From an uncultured Gammaproteobacteria bacterium (GTDB lineage Bacteria; Pseudomonadota; Gammaproteobacteria; Pseudomonadales; Azotimanducaceae_A), in NCBI GenBank assembly GCA_913049565.1, contig CAJWZG010000070.1, positions 1 through 11,541 on the forward strand: DNA of 11,541 bases, in the 5' to 3' direction. This document shows positions 1 through 6,981 of this stretch, piece by piece. Both the position numbers and the translations under genes were made by a program. The first letter of the stretch is position 1, and every line of letters begins with the position of its first letter. The notes beneath the pieces are model-generated. The model was not told where the DNA came from. It did not search any database and was given only the letters and a program-made list of their open reading frames with translations.

Positions 1-677
1 TCAAACCCTCGGCTGGTATGCTCCTGATGAAAAAGGAAATGGGCGGAGCTGCGATTGCGTTGGGACTAGGTTATTTAATCATGTCGCAATCCCTACCTGT
101 GCGCTTGCGCGTATTGATCCCTACCGCAGAAAATGCCATATCAGGCAATGCCTTTCGGCCAGGAGACGTGCTACACACGCACAAAGGTCTCACAGTAGAA
201 ATCGACAATACCGATGCCGAGGGCAGGCTTTTGCTGTGTGATGCGCTGTCTATGGCAGCCAGCGAAAAGCCTGAAATCATCATCGACTACGCGACCCTCA
301 CTGGCGCAGCCAGGGGTGCCGTAGGAGCAGAGATTGCGGCCATGTTCAGCAACGACGATGATTTAGCACAACAGCTTACACAGCTGGGAAAGGCAGAAGA
401 CGATGCCGTTTGGCCAATGCCACTGCACGACGGATACGACTACATGCTCAAGAGCCATGTCGCTGATTTAGTGAATTCCGCAGCCTCGCCCTACGCTGGC
501 GCAGTTACCGCAGCACTGTTTTTGCAGCGCTTCATCGACGATATTCCGTGGCTTCACTTTGACATCATGGCGTTCAACATCCGCAAACGAGCTGGCCGAC
601 CCGAGGGCGGTGAGGCCATGGCTCTACGAAGTGTGTACAGACACCTGAGCCGCAAATACGGGGCGAACAATGACTGA
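1..677 (+). CDS. M17 (leucyl aminopeptidase family) metallopeptidase, C-terminal part
   Basis: Cytosolic di-metal exopeptidase that removes N-terminal residues from peptides; only the C-terminal 224 residues are in the window. The reading frame is open to the left edge (first full codon at base 3), so the Met codons near the edge are internal. The first codon is the Lys of the KPSAGM motif, equivalent to catalytic Lys262 of bovine leucine aminopeptidase. NTDAEGR at bases 207-227 supplies the expected metal ligands Asp (213-215) and Glu (219-221) and the catalytic Arg (225-227). The later DYATLTGAAR, AGAVTAALFL and GRPEGGEA blocks are also typical. One oddity: the position equivalent to bovine Asp273, a metal ligand, is Glu (bases 36-38, KKEMGGAA). 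The gene overlaps hisI by 8 bases, so the two are probably co-transcribed. The family is clear; the exact substrate and a symbol such as pepA are not, because the N-terminal half is missing. Confidence 0.93.
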   Translation, partial: KPSAGMLLMKKEMGGAAIALGLGYLIMSQSLPVRLRVLIPTAENAISGNAFRPGDVLHTHKGLTVEIDNTDAEGRLLLCDALSMAASEKPEIIIDYATLTGAARGAVGAEIAAMFSNDDDLAQQLTQLGKAEDDAVWPMPLHDGYDYMLKSHVADLVNSAASPYAGAVTAALFLQRFIDDIPWLHFDIMAFNIRKRAGRPEGGEAMALRSVYRHLSRKYGANND

Positions 678-1068
678 TTTAAAAGCGCTAGAAACATCCC
701 CCGTCGGTACCGCCGTCGACATCGGCGAGTTTCTCAGCGTGATCAAATTCAATGATCAGGGGTTGGTTCCTGCCATTGCTCAAGATGACACTAGCGGCAG
801 CGTATTGATGCTTGCCTGGATGAACCGGGATGCCATCGAAAAGACTTTAGCCAGCGGGCTGATCACCTATTTTTCCCGAAGCCGTCAAAGCCTTTGGCAA
901 AAAGGCGAAACCTCTGGCAACACGCAAGCGCTGGTGAGTATGCATTTCGATTGCGACGGCGACGCCATTTTGTTGCGCGTCGATCAAACCGGGCCTGCCT
1001 GCCATACCGCCCGCCCAAACTGCTTTTACTTCAACGTGATCGATGAGCATGTAGTCGTGGATGCATAG
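670..1068 (+). CDS. hisI: phosphoribosyl-AMP cyclohydrolase HisI
   Basis: Third step of histidine biosynthesis: hydrolytic opening of the adenine ring of phosphoribosyl-AMP, in the cytoplasm, using Zn and Mg. The 132 residues contain the family signatures WQKGETSG (76-83), DCDGD (94-98, the Asp cluster that binds Mg) and ACHTARPNCF, whose Cys111 and Cys118 with Cys95 should form the zinc site. It is a stand-alone cyclohydrolase with no HisE (phosphoribosyl-ATP pyrophosphatase) domain. Homologues usually begin only about seven residues before the IKFN segment, so this ATG adds some 18 extra N-terminal residues. No good internal ATG exists; a GTG at 739 would start too late. The ATG overlaps the end of the aminopeptidase gene and has a weak GGGGCG upstream, which suggests translational coupling. 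Its neighbours are not histidine genes. Confidence 0.95.
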   Translation: MTDLKALETSPVGTAVDIGEFLSVIKFNDQGLVPAIAQDDTSGSVLMLAWMNRDAIEKTLASGLITYFSRSRQSLWQKGETSGNTQALVSMHFDCDGDAILLRVDQTGPACHTARPNCFYFNVIDEHVVVDA

Positions 1069-1168
1069 CAAACAAAGCCCTACAGCAATGACTTTAGGAA
1101 AAGAGTAAACTTCCCGCCGCCTTTTTAAGGCTTACCCATTCTGCCTACAGCCGGAGCCGAACCGCGCC

Positions 1169-2587
1169 ATGAGCCAAGCCGAACTTGTTCTCCACAACAC
1201 GCTAAGCGGCAAGAAAGAGTCCTTCGTACCTGCTGATCCAGAACACGTGACGATTTATGTATGTGGACCGACCGTTTACAGCTATGTTCATATTGGCAAC
1301 GGCCGCCCTGCGGTTGTTTTTGACGTGTTAACGCGCCTGCTGCGCACGCGTTATCCAAAGGTTACATACGTCAGCAACATTACGGATATCGACGATAAAA
1401 TTAATGCCGCGGCGGCGCAGAATGGTGAAGATATCGCCAAATTAGCAGAGCGGTATGCTCACGCTTACCAGGAAGACATCCGTGGGCTAGGTGTTCGCCC
1501 CCCTGACATTGTTCCCAAGGCTACACATCATATTGCGGAAATCATCGACATGATTAACGTACTGATTGACAGAGAACATGCATACGCGAATGAAGGCCAC
1601 GTACTCTTCCACGTACCATCAGACCCGCAATACGGTTCCCTTGCCAGGCGCTCGCTGGAAGACATGATTGACGGGGCGAGAGTTGAGGTTGCGGGATACA
1701 AGAAAGATCCAAAAGACTTCGTATTATGGAAACCATCAACACCCGAACAACCGGGTTGGGATAGCCCCTGGGGTCGTGGCCGACCGGGTTGGCATATTGA
1801 ATGCTCCGCCATGGTGAAAAAACACTTGGGCGAAACCATTGATATTCATGGTGGTGGCGCAGATCTCACGTTTCCCCACCATGAAAACGAAGCCGCCCAA
1901 AGCCGCTGCGCCAATGACGCTCCGAGCTATGTTCGCTACTGGCTGCATAACGGCATGCTGAACTTGGGCACCCAGAAAATGTCTAAGTCGTTAGGTAATG
2001 TGCTTACTATCCGTGGGTTGCTTGAAAAGCACGGCAGCGAAGTCTTGCGCTATGCGCTTTTATCCGGTCAATATCGCTCGTCGCTGACCTGGTCTGATGA
2101 GCTGCTCGCGCAAGCGAGAGCCAGCCTAGACGGCCTGTATCAAAGCCTACGCGAGGTAAGCACGCCAACCTCACAAACCAGTCATGATATGCAGCACGCC
2201 CAAGCCGAGAATTACCCATCTCCCGTCGTCAATGCACTGAATGACGATCTAAATACACCGAAAGCCCTCGCCGCGATGCATAAGTTGGCGAATCAATTGC
2301 GGCGAGCCTCAGCAGGTAGTGAGAAAGAAGATGCCAAACAACAGTTGCTGGCTGGGGGGTGGTTGCTGGGTTTGCTTTATCAGAATCCAGAAGACTATTT
2401 CACCCAAGGGCAACCGGGTGGCGATGATTCGCCGTCTGCTCAAGTTATCGAAGGGATGATCGAGAAGCGCAAAGTGGCTAGAACAAGTGGCGACTATGCG
2501 GGCGCAGATCGCATACGTGACGAACTGTTGGCGGCCGGTATTGAACTCGAAGATTCCCGCGAGGGAACGCGCTGGCGCAAACTCTAA
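1169..2587 (+). CDS. cysS: cysteinyl-tRNA synthetase
   Basis: Class I synthetase that activates cysteine and charges tRNA-Cys in the cytoplasm. At 472 residues it is close to the E. coli enzyme (461). Visible signatures: YVCGPTVY with zinc ligand Cys32; the HIGH-type motif as HIGN (41-44); NITDIDDKI (70-78); GRPGWHIECSAM with Cys212; FPHHENE (235-241), where His237 and Glu241 complete the expected zinc site; and KMSKS (270-274). The C-terminal part carries the anticodon-binding region and the usual basic end (TRWRKL). The HIGN variant and the GVRPPDIVPKATHHI block resemble the subtype I associate with many alphaproteobacteria more than the E. coli protein; that is an impression from memory. 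The start has only a weak GGAG 12 bases upstream. A 100-base gap separates it from hisI, and the next gene follows after 14 bases. Confidence 0.97.
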   Translation: MSQAELVLHNTLSGKKESFVPADPEHVTIYVCGPTVYSYVHIGNGRPAVVFDVLTRLLRTRYPKVTYVSNITDIDDKINAAAAQNGEDIAKLAERYAHAYQEDIRGLGVRPPDIVPKATHHIAEIIDMINVLIDREHAYANEGHVLFHVPSDPQYGSLARRSLEDMIDGARVEVAGYKKDPKDFVLWKPSTPEQPGWDSPWGRGRPGWHIECSAMVKKHLGETIDIHGGGADLTFPHHENEAAQSRCANDAPSYVRYWLHNGMLNLGTQKMSKSLGNVLTIRGLLEKHGSEVLRYALLSGQYRSSLTWSDELLAQARASLDGLYQSLREVSTPTSQTSHDMQHAQAENYPSPVVNALNDDLNTPKALAAMHKLANQLRRASAGSEKEDAKQQLLAGGWLLGLLYQNPEDYFTQGQPGGDDSPSAQVIEGMIEKRKVARTSGDYAGADRIRDELLAAGIELEDSREGTRWRKL

Positions 2588-2601
2588 ATCACGGGCGAGC
2601 T

Positions 2602-3672
2602 ATGTATCGTGTAGCCATCATCGGCGAAAATTTAGGTGCGCAAATGGCCGCTCTTGCTTGCCGCGCCAGTGGTTTCGAGGCAATCAATCGATTCCATTCC
2701 TCTGATCAGTTTGATCACCCTAACAATACGCACGCCGCTTCATCGATCTATAGCTTTGGTGCAAACAGTAGCCGACTGCTTCGCGCTCTTGCGCCTTCCG
2801 TCATCGATACGATCGGGTTCGCTCCTGATCGCTATCAGATACGGTTTGGCAAAAGTGCCTACTTGCTGTCTGAGCTGCCCTTAGGTGATTTTTATTATCA
2901 GCGCTACGGTAGCGGGATGGTGAATTTCTCAGCCCCGCTCCTTGAACAATTTCTAGAAAATCAACTCGCCAATCCACTGCAGGGAAGCGCTGCTTTGAGC
3001 GATGTAGAAACCAATCATGAGCTAACGATTCTCAGCTCGCCGGAAGACTTGCCTCGCCCTATCCATTCAAACCCTGGATTTTTAGTTTATCACGCCACGC
3101 TACCTGATCACCCTTTGCGCAAAGCCAACGTGCTATGGCGCGGAAACGGCCAATACATAGAGCAGTTATCAGACCCCAATCAGATACATTTTCGCTTTGT
3201 CACTCGCGCAGATCGGTGCTTTAGCGATTCTCAGTGGCATGACAGCTTGCACGAGGCGTTGGCTTGCAAGGTTGCGATGGGCGGTATCTCAACCGACGAC
3301 TTCGTGGCAAGCGACACCCTGTTTGCAGGGCGTGTCGCGTTCTTGCACAGCGCATTCTCACCACCGACTTTGGGCAAGATTGACGCCGATAACACGGCAT
3401 TGGAGGACGCTTGGGTATTGTCACGCATGATGGAGAATTACGAAGAAGACATCGGTGACGGCCTGGCAGCGTTTGAACGTTTCCGCCGGCCCCGACATCG
3501 CAAACTCAATCAGCAGATGCGCGCGCACTTACTGAGCCTGACCGAACCATCTTCCACCAAACGTTTGTCACAACATCTGGGTATGGCGCTCAAAACCCGC
3601 CTTTTGCCCGAAATCGCGCTACAACAGCAGGACTGGTTGTACGAACACGACGTTATCAAAGGTTTTCGCTGA
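2602..3672 (+). CDS. flavin-monooxygenase-fold (PHBH-like) protein lacking recognisable FAD motifs
   Basis: This 356-residue protein follows the layout of group A FAD monooxygenases (salicylate or 3-hydroxybenzoate hydroxylase type), but the cofactor motifs are altered. The N-terminal VAIIGENLGAQMAAL stands where VAIIGAGxxGL is expected, so two glycines of GxGxxG are Asn10 and Ala13. The middle segments SSRLLRALA (56-64) and LPLG-x5-RYG (92-103) match the family, but the usual HR before the next helix is Phe-Ser (109-110). The central DG motif is replaced by a region around SSPEDL (145-150). In GRVAFLHSAFSPP the GDAAHP Gly-Asp is His249-Ser250. The following ALEDAWVLSRMM, RFRRPRHRKL and DWLYEHD blocks are well kept. 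The frame has no stop or shift, which argues for selection rather than decay. It lies 14 bases behind cysS and is probably co-transcribed. I infer a non-catalytic or FAD-independent paralogue; the function is unknown. Confidence 0.8.
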   Translation: MYRVAIIGENLGAQMAALACRASGFEAINRFHSSDQFDHPNNTHAASSIYSFGANSSRLLRALAPSVIDTIGFAPDRYQIRFGKSAYLLSELPLGDFYYQRYGSGMVNFSAPLLEQFLENQLANPLQGSAALSDVETNHELTILSSPEDLPRPIHSNPGFLVYHATLPDHPLRKANVLWRGNGQYIEQLSDPNQIHFRFVTRADRCFSDSQWHDSLHEALACKVAMGGISTDDFVASDTLFAGRVAFLHSAFSPPTLGKIDADNTALEDAWVLSRMMENYEEDIGDGLAAFERFRRPRHRKLNQQMRAHLLSLTEPSSTKRLSQHLGMALKTRLLPEIALQQQDWLYEHDVIKGFR

Positions 3673-3693
3673 GCATTTTGTCATCAGGCTACG

Positions 3694-4281
3694 CTAAATC
3701 AGACGACTATTCGCACCGAAGCTTTTACTCAAGAAAGCCATTTGGTCGCCCAAAATACGGCCAGAATTGATTAGCGCGAGATACTCTGAATAATTGGGTG
3801 CATAGGGCAGCGCTAACAGTTCCAATGAGGTTTCTTCGAGCAAGCGATTGCCCTTAAAGTGATTGCAGCGGCGGCAGCTGGCTACCACATTGTCCCAAAG
3901 ATTTACTCCGCCCCGCGACACCGGAACCACATGATCCCGCGTAAGTTCATAGTCTGCGAGGTGCTTTCCGCAGTACAAACACATGTTGCCGTCACGCTTG
4001 AATAACGCTGGATTAGTAAGGGGTGGTATCTGAGAGGTGCGAGAAACGACCCGACCATCGCATGCGATGATGCTGTGAATATCCTGCGCACTCATCTCGC
4101 CGCTGTGTTTCGATCTACCTCCGCGAATAGTCACCAAGGGTTCGCCAACGGTCCAAATCACCAGTTCACGAGCATATAAACAAACCGCGTCCTGCCAAGC
4201 CACCCATTCGATAGGTTGTCCGGCGATATTCAGACGTAAGATTCGCGGTATACGTTCAAAATCGGACAGAGTCGTTAACAT
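3694..4281 (-). CDS. stand-alone HNH endonuclease family protein
   Basis: Proposed product of 195 residues with a C-terminal HNH nuclease domain. Two CxxC knuckles (Cys101/104 and Cys136/139) would hold a structural zinc. LTRDHVVPVSRGG (113-125) supplies Asp116-His117, followed by Asn131 in the DNVV segment and RRCNHFKGNR (137-146) with Asn140. The N-terminal half (GQPIEWVAWQDAVCLYAR) belongs to a widespread proteobacterial family in which this module precedes the HNH domain; its role is not known to me. The frame is open to a start at 4320, but that one has no ribosome binding site. The ATG at 4281 follows AAGGAAG at 5 bases and is preferred. No intein, intron, phage or restriction-modification gene is nearby. 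The gene converges on the flavin-fold gene (21-base gap) and diverges from the SPOR lipoprotein gene. Confidence 0.85.
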   Translation of the reverse strand: MLTTLSDFERIPRILRLNIAGQPIEWVAWQDAVCLYARELVIWTVGEPLVTIRGGRSKHSGEMSAQDIHSIIACDGRVVSRTSQIPPLTNPALFKRDGNMCLYCGKHLADYELTRDHVVPVSRGGVNLWDNVVASCRRCNHFKGNRLLEETSLELLALPYAPNYSEYLALINSGRILGDQMAFLSKSFGANSRLI

Positions 4282-4286
4282 CAAGT

Positions 4287-4293
4287 CTTCCTT
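4287..4293 (-). promoter_or_regulatory. ribosome binding site deciding the HNH gene start
   Basis: On the minus strand AAGGAAG is followed after 5 bases (ACTTG) by the ATG at 4281. The more distal start at 4320 has no purine-rich stretch before it. Confidence 0.75.
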
Positions 4294-4389
4294 GCGCTGA
4301 CACCAGACCGGAAATTTCATTGGGTCAATAGGCTAAAAAGTTAGGCGAAAATGCCCACGTCCGCAAGCCAAGTAGGTCTGCTGAGCAGG

Positions 4390-4418
4390 TTGATGGACGT
4401 TTCTTAGGGTGATTAAAC
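4390..4418 (+). promoter_or_regulatory. weak candidate promoter for the SPOR lipoprotein
   Basis: TTGATG and TTAAAC are spaced by 17 bases in the 206-base divergent gap between the HNH and lipoprotein genes. The -10 matches only three of six consensus bases. A promoter must lie in this gap because the gene is isolated on its strand, but this particular site is a guess. Confidence 0.2.
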
Positions 4419-4487
4419 TTAGGCTATCGCGTTTTTCGGCCAGTTTTGGTATCAAGCACCCATCGTCGATCCAAGATCCCGACACTT

Positions 4488-5147
4488 ATGCACTACAACA
4501 TTCACTTTCGTTTTATTTGCTTAGCCTCTTTTCTTGCTCTGACTGCCTGTTCAAGCAACGCTCCTGAGCCGGCGCAGAAAAGTACACAAGACCCAAATGC
4601 AGAAACCAGCTGGCACTGCGAGCAAGGTATTCAAACGTGGGCGTGTAAACGACGGACGATCGCTGAGATTCAGAAAATGGAGGCCGAACGTCGCAGCAAG
4701 CGCTTTGACTGGTCTCTGCCTGAAGACGATAAAAGCACCACTGAACCGCCCTTGGCCAGCACCACTACCAATCAGCCTAAATCACCGGACGCATTCGACA
4801 CTGCTATGACGAATGTGGACGCCCAACCCGAATCTCTAGGGCCCGCAAAAGAACCTACTGCGCTGCAAGAGGTGCCAGCCAGCTATTGGGCCGTGCAATT
4901 GATCGCCCTAGGCAGCCAGGGCGAATTGCGAGCTTTTATCCGCGACACCCAGCTAGACGAACTCATCGGAGCCATGATCAACGTAAGGGGCAAGACATGG
5001 TACGTCGCGCTTCTTGGCGTTTACGAAACCCGAGCGGAAGCGGCGCAAGCAGCGGCAGAGCGCCCGTTATTATTGCAGCGTTATGAACCCTATATTCGGT
5101 CTATGGCGTCACTTCAGGCAGCGATGGCTGAGGCTGACCGCCTCTGA
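4488..5147 (+). CDS. SPOR-domain lipoprotein
   Basis: Predicted 219-residue lipoprotein. A short positive and hydrophobic signal peptide ends in LTAC (18-21), a lipobox with Cys21 as the lipidated residue and Ser-Ser after it, which suggests the outer membrane. A low-complexity Pro/Thr/Ser/Gln-rich linker covers about residues 22-130. The C-terminal segment from about 132 to 211 (YWAVQLIAL ... WYVALLGVYETRAEAAQAA) is a SPOR domain; these bind peptidoglycan stripped of stem peptides, typically at the division septum. A small WHC-x8-C element (Cys44, Cys53) after the signal peptide could form a disulfide. The frame is open to a TTG at 4446, but the ATG at 4488 puts the signal peptide at the N-terminus and is preferred; it lacks a clear Shine-Dalgarno. 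A role in cell division or envelope maintenance is inferred from the domain. The gene converges on rarD with 9 bases between stops. Confidence 0.85.
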   Translation: MHYNIHFRFICLASFLALTACSSNAPEPAQKSTQDPNAETSWHCEQGIQTWACKRRTIAEIQKMEAERRSKRFDWSLPEDDKSTTEPPLASTTTNQPKSPDAFDTAMTNVDAQPESLGPAKEPTALQEVPASYWAVQLIALGSQGELRAFIRDTQLDELIGAMINVRGKTWYVALLGVYETRAEAAQAAAERPLLLQRYEPYIRSMASLQAAMAEADRL

Positions 5148-5156
5148 GCGACGGCC

Positions 5157-6071
5157 TCAAAGTCCACTGATCGAAGCGCGACTTCTCTTCCGAAGGTTCC
5201 AGATGTTTTCCATTGTGAAGATCAGTAGAGCAGACCAAATGAATGCAAAGGTCGTCCATCGAATTTCAGGTACGGTTTCGTTAAACACAAAAACCGCCAG
5301 CATCAATGCGCAACTGGGCGCCAAGTATTGAACAAATCCTAGGGTAGTCAGCGGTAATCGAAGCGCTGCTGCAGCGAAAAACACCAAGGGCACAACACTT
5401 ATCAACCCGCCGAGGGCTAGCTGAGCAATTTCAAACTCTGGGCGCAGGCCTTCTTGAGAGATCAGCCAAAAGAAAAATATCAGAGCGATAGGCAACATCA
5501 ACGTCGTTTCTACCCAAAGACCAATAGCCGCCGGCACACTCACCTGTTTTCGCAACAATCCATAAAACCCAAAACTCAGTGCTAGGGTAAGCCCGAGCCA
5601 AGGTAACGTCCGCTGCACCCAAAGCTCTATGCAGACACCTGTCAATGCGACGAGCACGGCCAACCATTGCAGTGGACGCATGCGTTCGCGCAGAAACGTC
5701 CAGCCAAGCAGCACATTGATTAGCGGGTTAATGAAATAACCAAGGCTAGCGTCCGAGATACGCTCTGCCTGTATAGCCCATATAAACGTAAACCAGTTCG
5801 CGCTAAGGCACAGGGCCGTAGCCAGCAAAAACAGCAGTTCTCTGCGAGACAATCCAAGCGCAGCATCCCATTGCCTTGTTACGGATATGAGCACGATAAG
5901 CAACGGCACCGACCAGAGCACCCGATGCATGAGAATCTCTAGTGGTGCGGCGAACCCCACCCAGACAAAATACATTGGGGCGACGCCCCATATACCGTAA
6001 GCGATTAACGCGTACAGCAATCCTGCGCGTTGTTCTTCTGCATCATCTTCAAGCGCGCCAAGGCTGCTCAA
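5157..6071 (-). CDS. rarD: RarD/EamA-family inner-membrane transporter
   Basis: Hydrophobic protein of 304 residues (E. coli RarD has 296) with a pattern consistent with about ten membrane helices in two EamA repeats. RarD hallmarks are LLYALIAYGIWGVAPMYF (18-35), NWFTFIWAI (92-100), ASLGYFINPLINVLLG (108-123) and FGFYGLLRK (167-175). The family belongs to the drug/metabolite transporter superfamily; RarD was named for chloramphenicol sensitivity but its substrate is not established. The proposed start is a TTG whose last two bases are the first two of the gloB stop codon (TTGA), with no good Shine-Dalgarno, so translation may depend on coupling to gloB. Another TTG at codon 18 would begin just before the first helix. 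The first in-frame ATG (codon 33) would remove helix 1 and is unlikely. Confidence 0.92.
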   Translation of the reverse strand: MSSLGALEDDAEEQRAGLLYALIAYGIWGVAPMYFVWVGFAAPLEILMHRVLWSVPLLIVLISVTRQWDAALGLSRRELLFLLATALCLSANWFTFIWAIQAERISDASLGYFINPLINVLLGWTFLRERMRPLQWLAVLVALTGVCIELWVQRTLPWLGLTLALSFGFYGLLRKQVSVPAAIGLWVETTLMLPIALIFFFWLISQEGLRPEFEIAQLALGGLISVVPLVFFAAAALRLPLTTLGFVQYLAPSCALMLAVFVFNETVPEIRWTTFAFIWSALLIFTMENIWNLRKRSRASISGL

Positions 6072-6835
6072 AAGTGGTCTTTACGCTTACGGGTCTCTGC
6101 AAAGATGACGACTGGGTCAGCACCAACAAGGTCAATCGTCTGCTGCAGGTCATGGCTCGCGGGCCGAACAAAAGGATTAGTTCGCCGCTCAAGCCCGATA
6201 CTTGTCGGCACCGTAGGAATACCTTGTTCACGCAATCGCGCAATCTCTGAGACGCGTTCGCGCAGTTCAACATTGCCCGGCTCGACAGTTACAGCGAAAG
6301 CTGCATTGGCCTGCGTATATTCATGGGCGCAATAAACGACCGTCTCATCTGGCAGCGCCATCAGTTTTTCCAGACTCGCCCACATTTGATCAGCTGTGCC
6401 TTCAAACATGCGACCACAACCAAGGGCAAACAACGTGTCGCCAACGAAGGCAACGTTCTCACTCGGCAGATAATAGGCAATGTGGCCCAACGTGTGTCCG
6501 GGAACTTCCAACACACGAACCTCTGTAGCTCCCAACCCGAAGGCGTGTCCGTCAGTCACCAGTGTGTCAATTCCCGGGATTCGGTGTGCGTCATTGGCGG
6601 CACCAATGATCTCGCAGCCCCACTGAGCCTTCAGCTCTTCGTTACCACCAGCGTGGTCAGCATGGTGATGGGTATTCAAAATATGCGTCAGCTGCCATCC
6701 GGCTTCCGCCAAAGCGGCATTAATGGGAGCCACCTCGGGGGTATCGATACTGGCGGTTGCGCCTGTCTCAACATCGTGGACGAGAAACCCGTAGTTATCG
6801 CCCAGACATGGAATCTGCTTCACTTCGATGCTCAT
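6068..6835 (-). CDS. gloB: hydroxyacylglutathione hydrolase (glyoxalase II)
   Basis: Cytosolic metallo-beta-lactamase-fold enzyme that hydrolyses S-D-lactoylglutathione to D-lactate and glutathione, the second step of methylglyoxal detoxification. The 255 residues (E. coli GloB: 251) show THHHADH (55-61) for the dinuclear metal site, His114 in VPGHTLGH, bridging Asp133 in FVGDTLF and His171 in CAHEYT. The C-terminal HAGH domain with ERRTNPFVR (216-224) and the basic KRKDHF end should bind glutathione. The frame is open to 6859, but the ATG at 6835 lies 4 bases after a perfect AGGAGG and matches the usual N-terminus (MSIEVKQIPCLGDNY). The gene overlaps the start of rarD and diverges from tesB across a 146-base gap. 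Confidence 0.96.
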   Translation of the reverse strand: MSIEVKQIPCLGDNYGFLVHDVETGATASIDTPEVAPINAALAEAGWQLTHILNTHHHADHAGGNEELKAQWGCEIIGAANDAHRIPGIDTLVTDGHAFGLGATEVRVLEVPGHTLGHIAYYLPSENVAFVGDTLFALGCGRMFEGTADQMWASLEKLMALPDETVVYCAHEYTQANAAFAVTVEPGNVELRERVSEIARLREQGIPTVPTSIGLERRTNPFVRPASHDLQQTIDLVGADPVVIFAETRKRKDHF

Positions 6836-6839
6836 GAAA

Positions 6840-6845
6840 CCTCCT
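6840..6845 (-). promoter_or_regulatory. consensus ribosome binding site of gloB
   Basis: Minus-strand AGGAGG lies 4 bases before the ATG at 6835. It decides that start over the in-frame codon eight residues upstream. Confidence 0.85.
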
Positions 6846-6981
6846 GCGTTTACATTCAAGTTGGAAGTATCTCAGATCGATAGACTCGCCAACATAAAAA
6901 GTGTGCCCGTTGTGAACGAAACACCAATCATCTAGAGAGATGGTTTATCCTCTTGCTTGACACCCACCCTGCGATGATCCA

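Noticed and set aside
1119..1131. GCCTT-TTT-AAGGC hairpin between hisI and cysS
   Set aside because: Only a 5-bp stem with no T-run after it; not convincing as a terminator.
4282..4487. Divergent gap between the HNH and lipoprotein genes examined for a small RNA, operator or riboswitch
   Set aside because: Only weak promoter-like matches were found; no strong inverted repeat or conserved RNA element.
5130..5144. GAGGC-TGACC-GCCTC hairpin at the end of the SPOR lipoprotein gene
   Set aside because: Short stem inside the coding end with no following T-run on either strand.
6323..6883. 186-codon plus-strand open frame opposite gloB
   Set aside because: Fully antisense to the conserved gloB sequence, without domain features.
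6942..6960. Six-codon ATG-to-TGA frame before tesB as a possible leader peptide
   Set aside because: Too short, with no attenuator-like structure or biased codons around it.
6957..6962. Perfect TTGACA upstream of tesB
   Set aside because: A -10 box at normal spacing would fall on the tesB start codon (around 6980-6985), where the sequence does not resemble one; probably coincidental.
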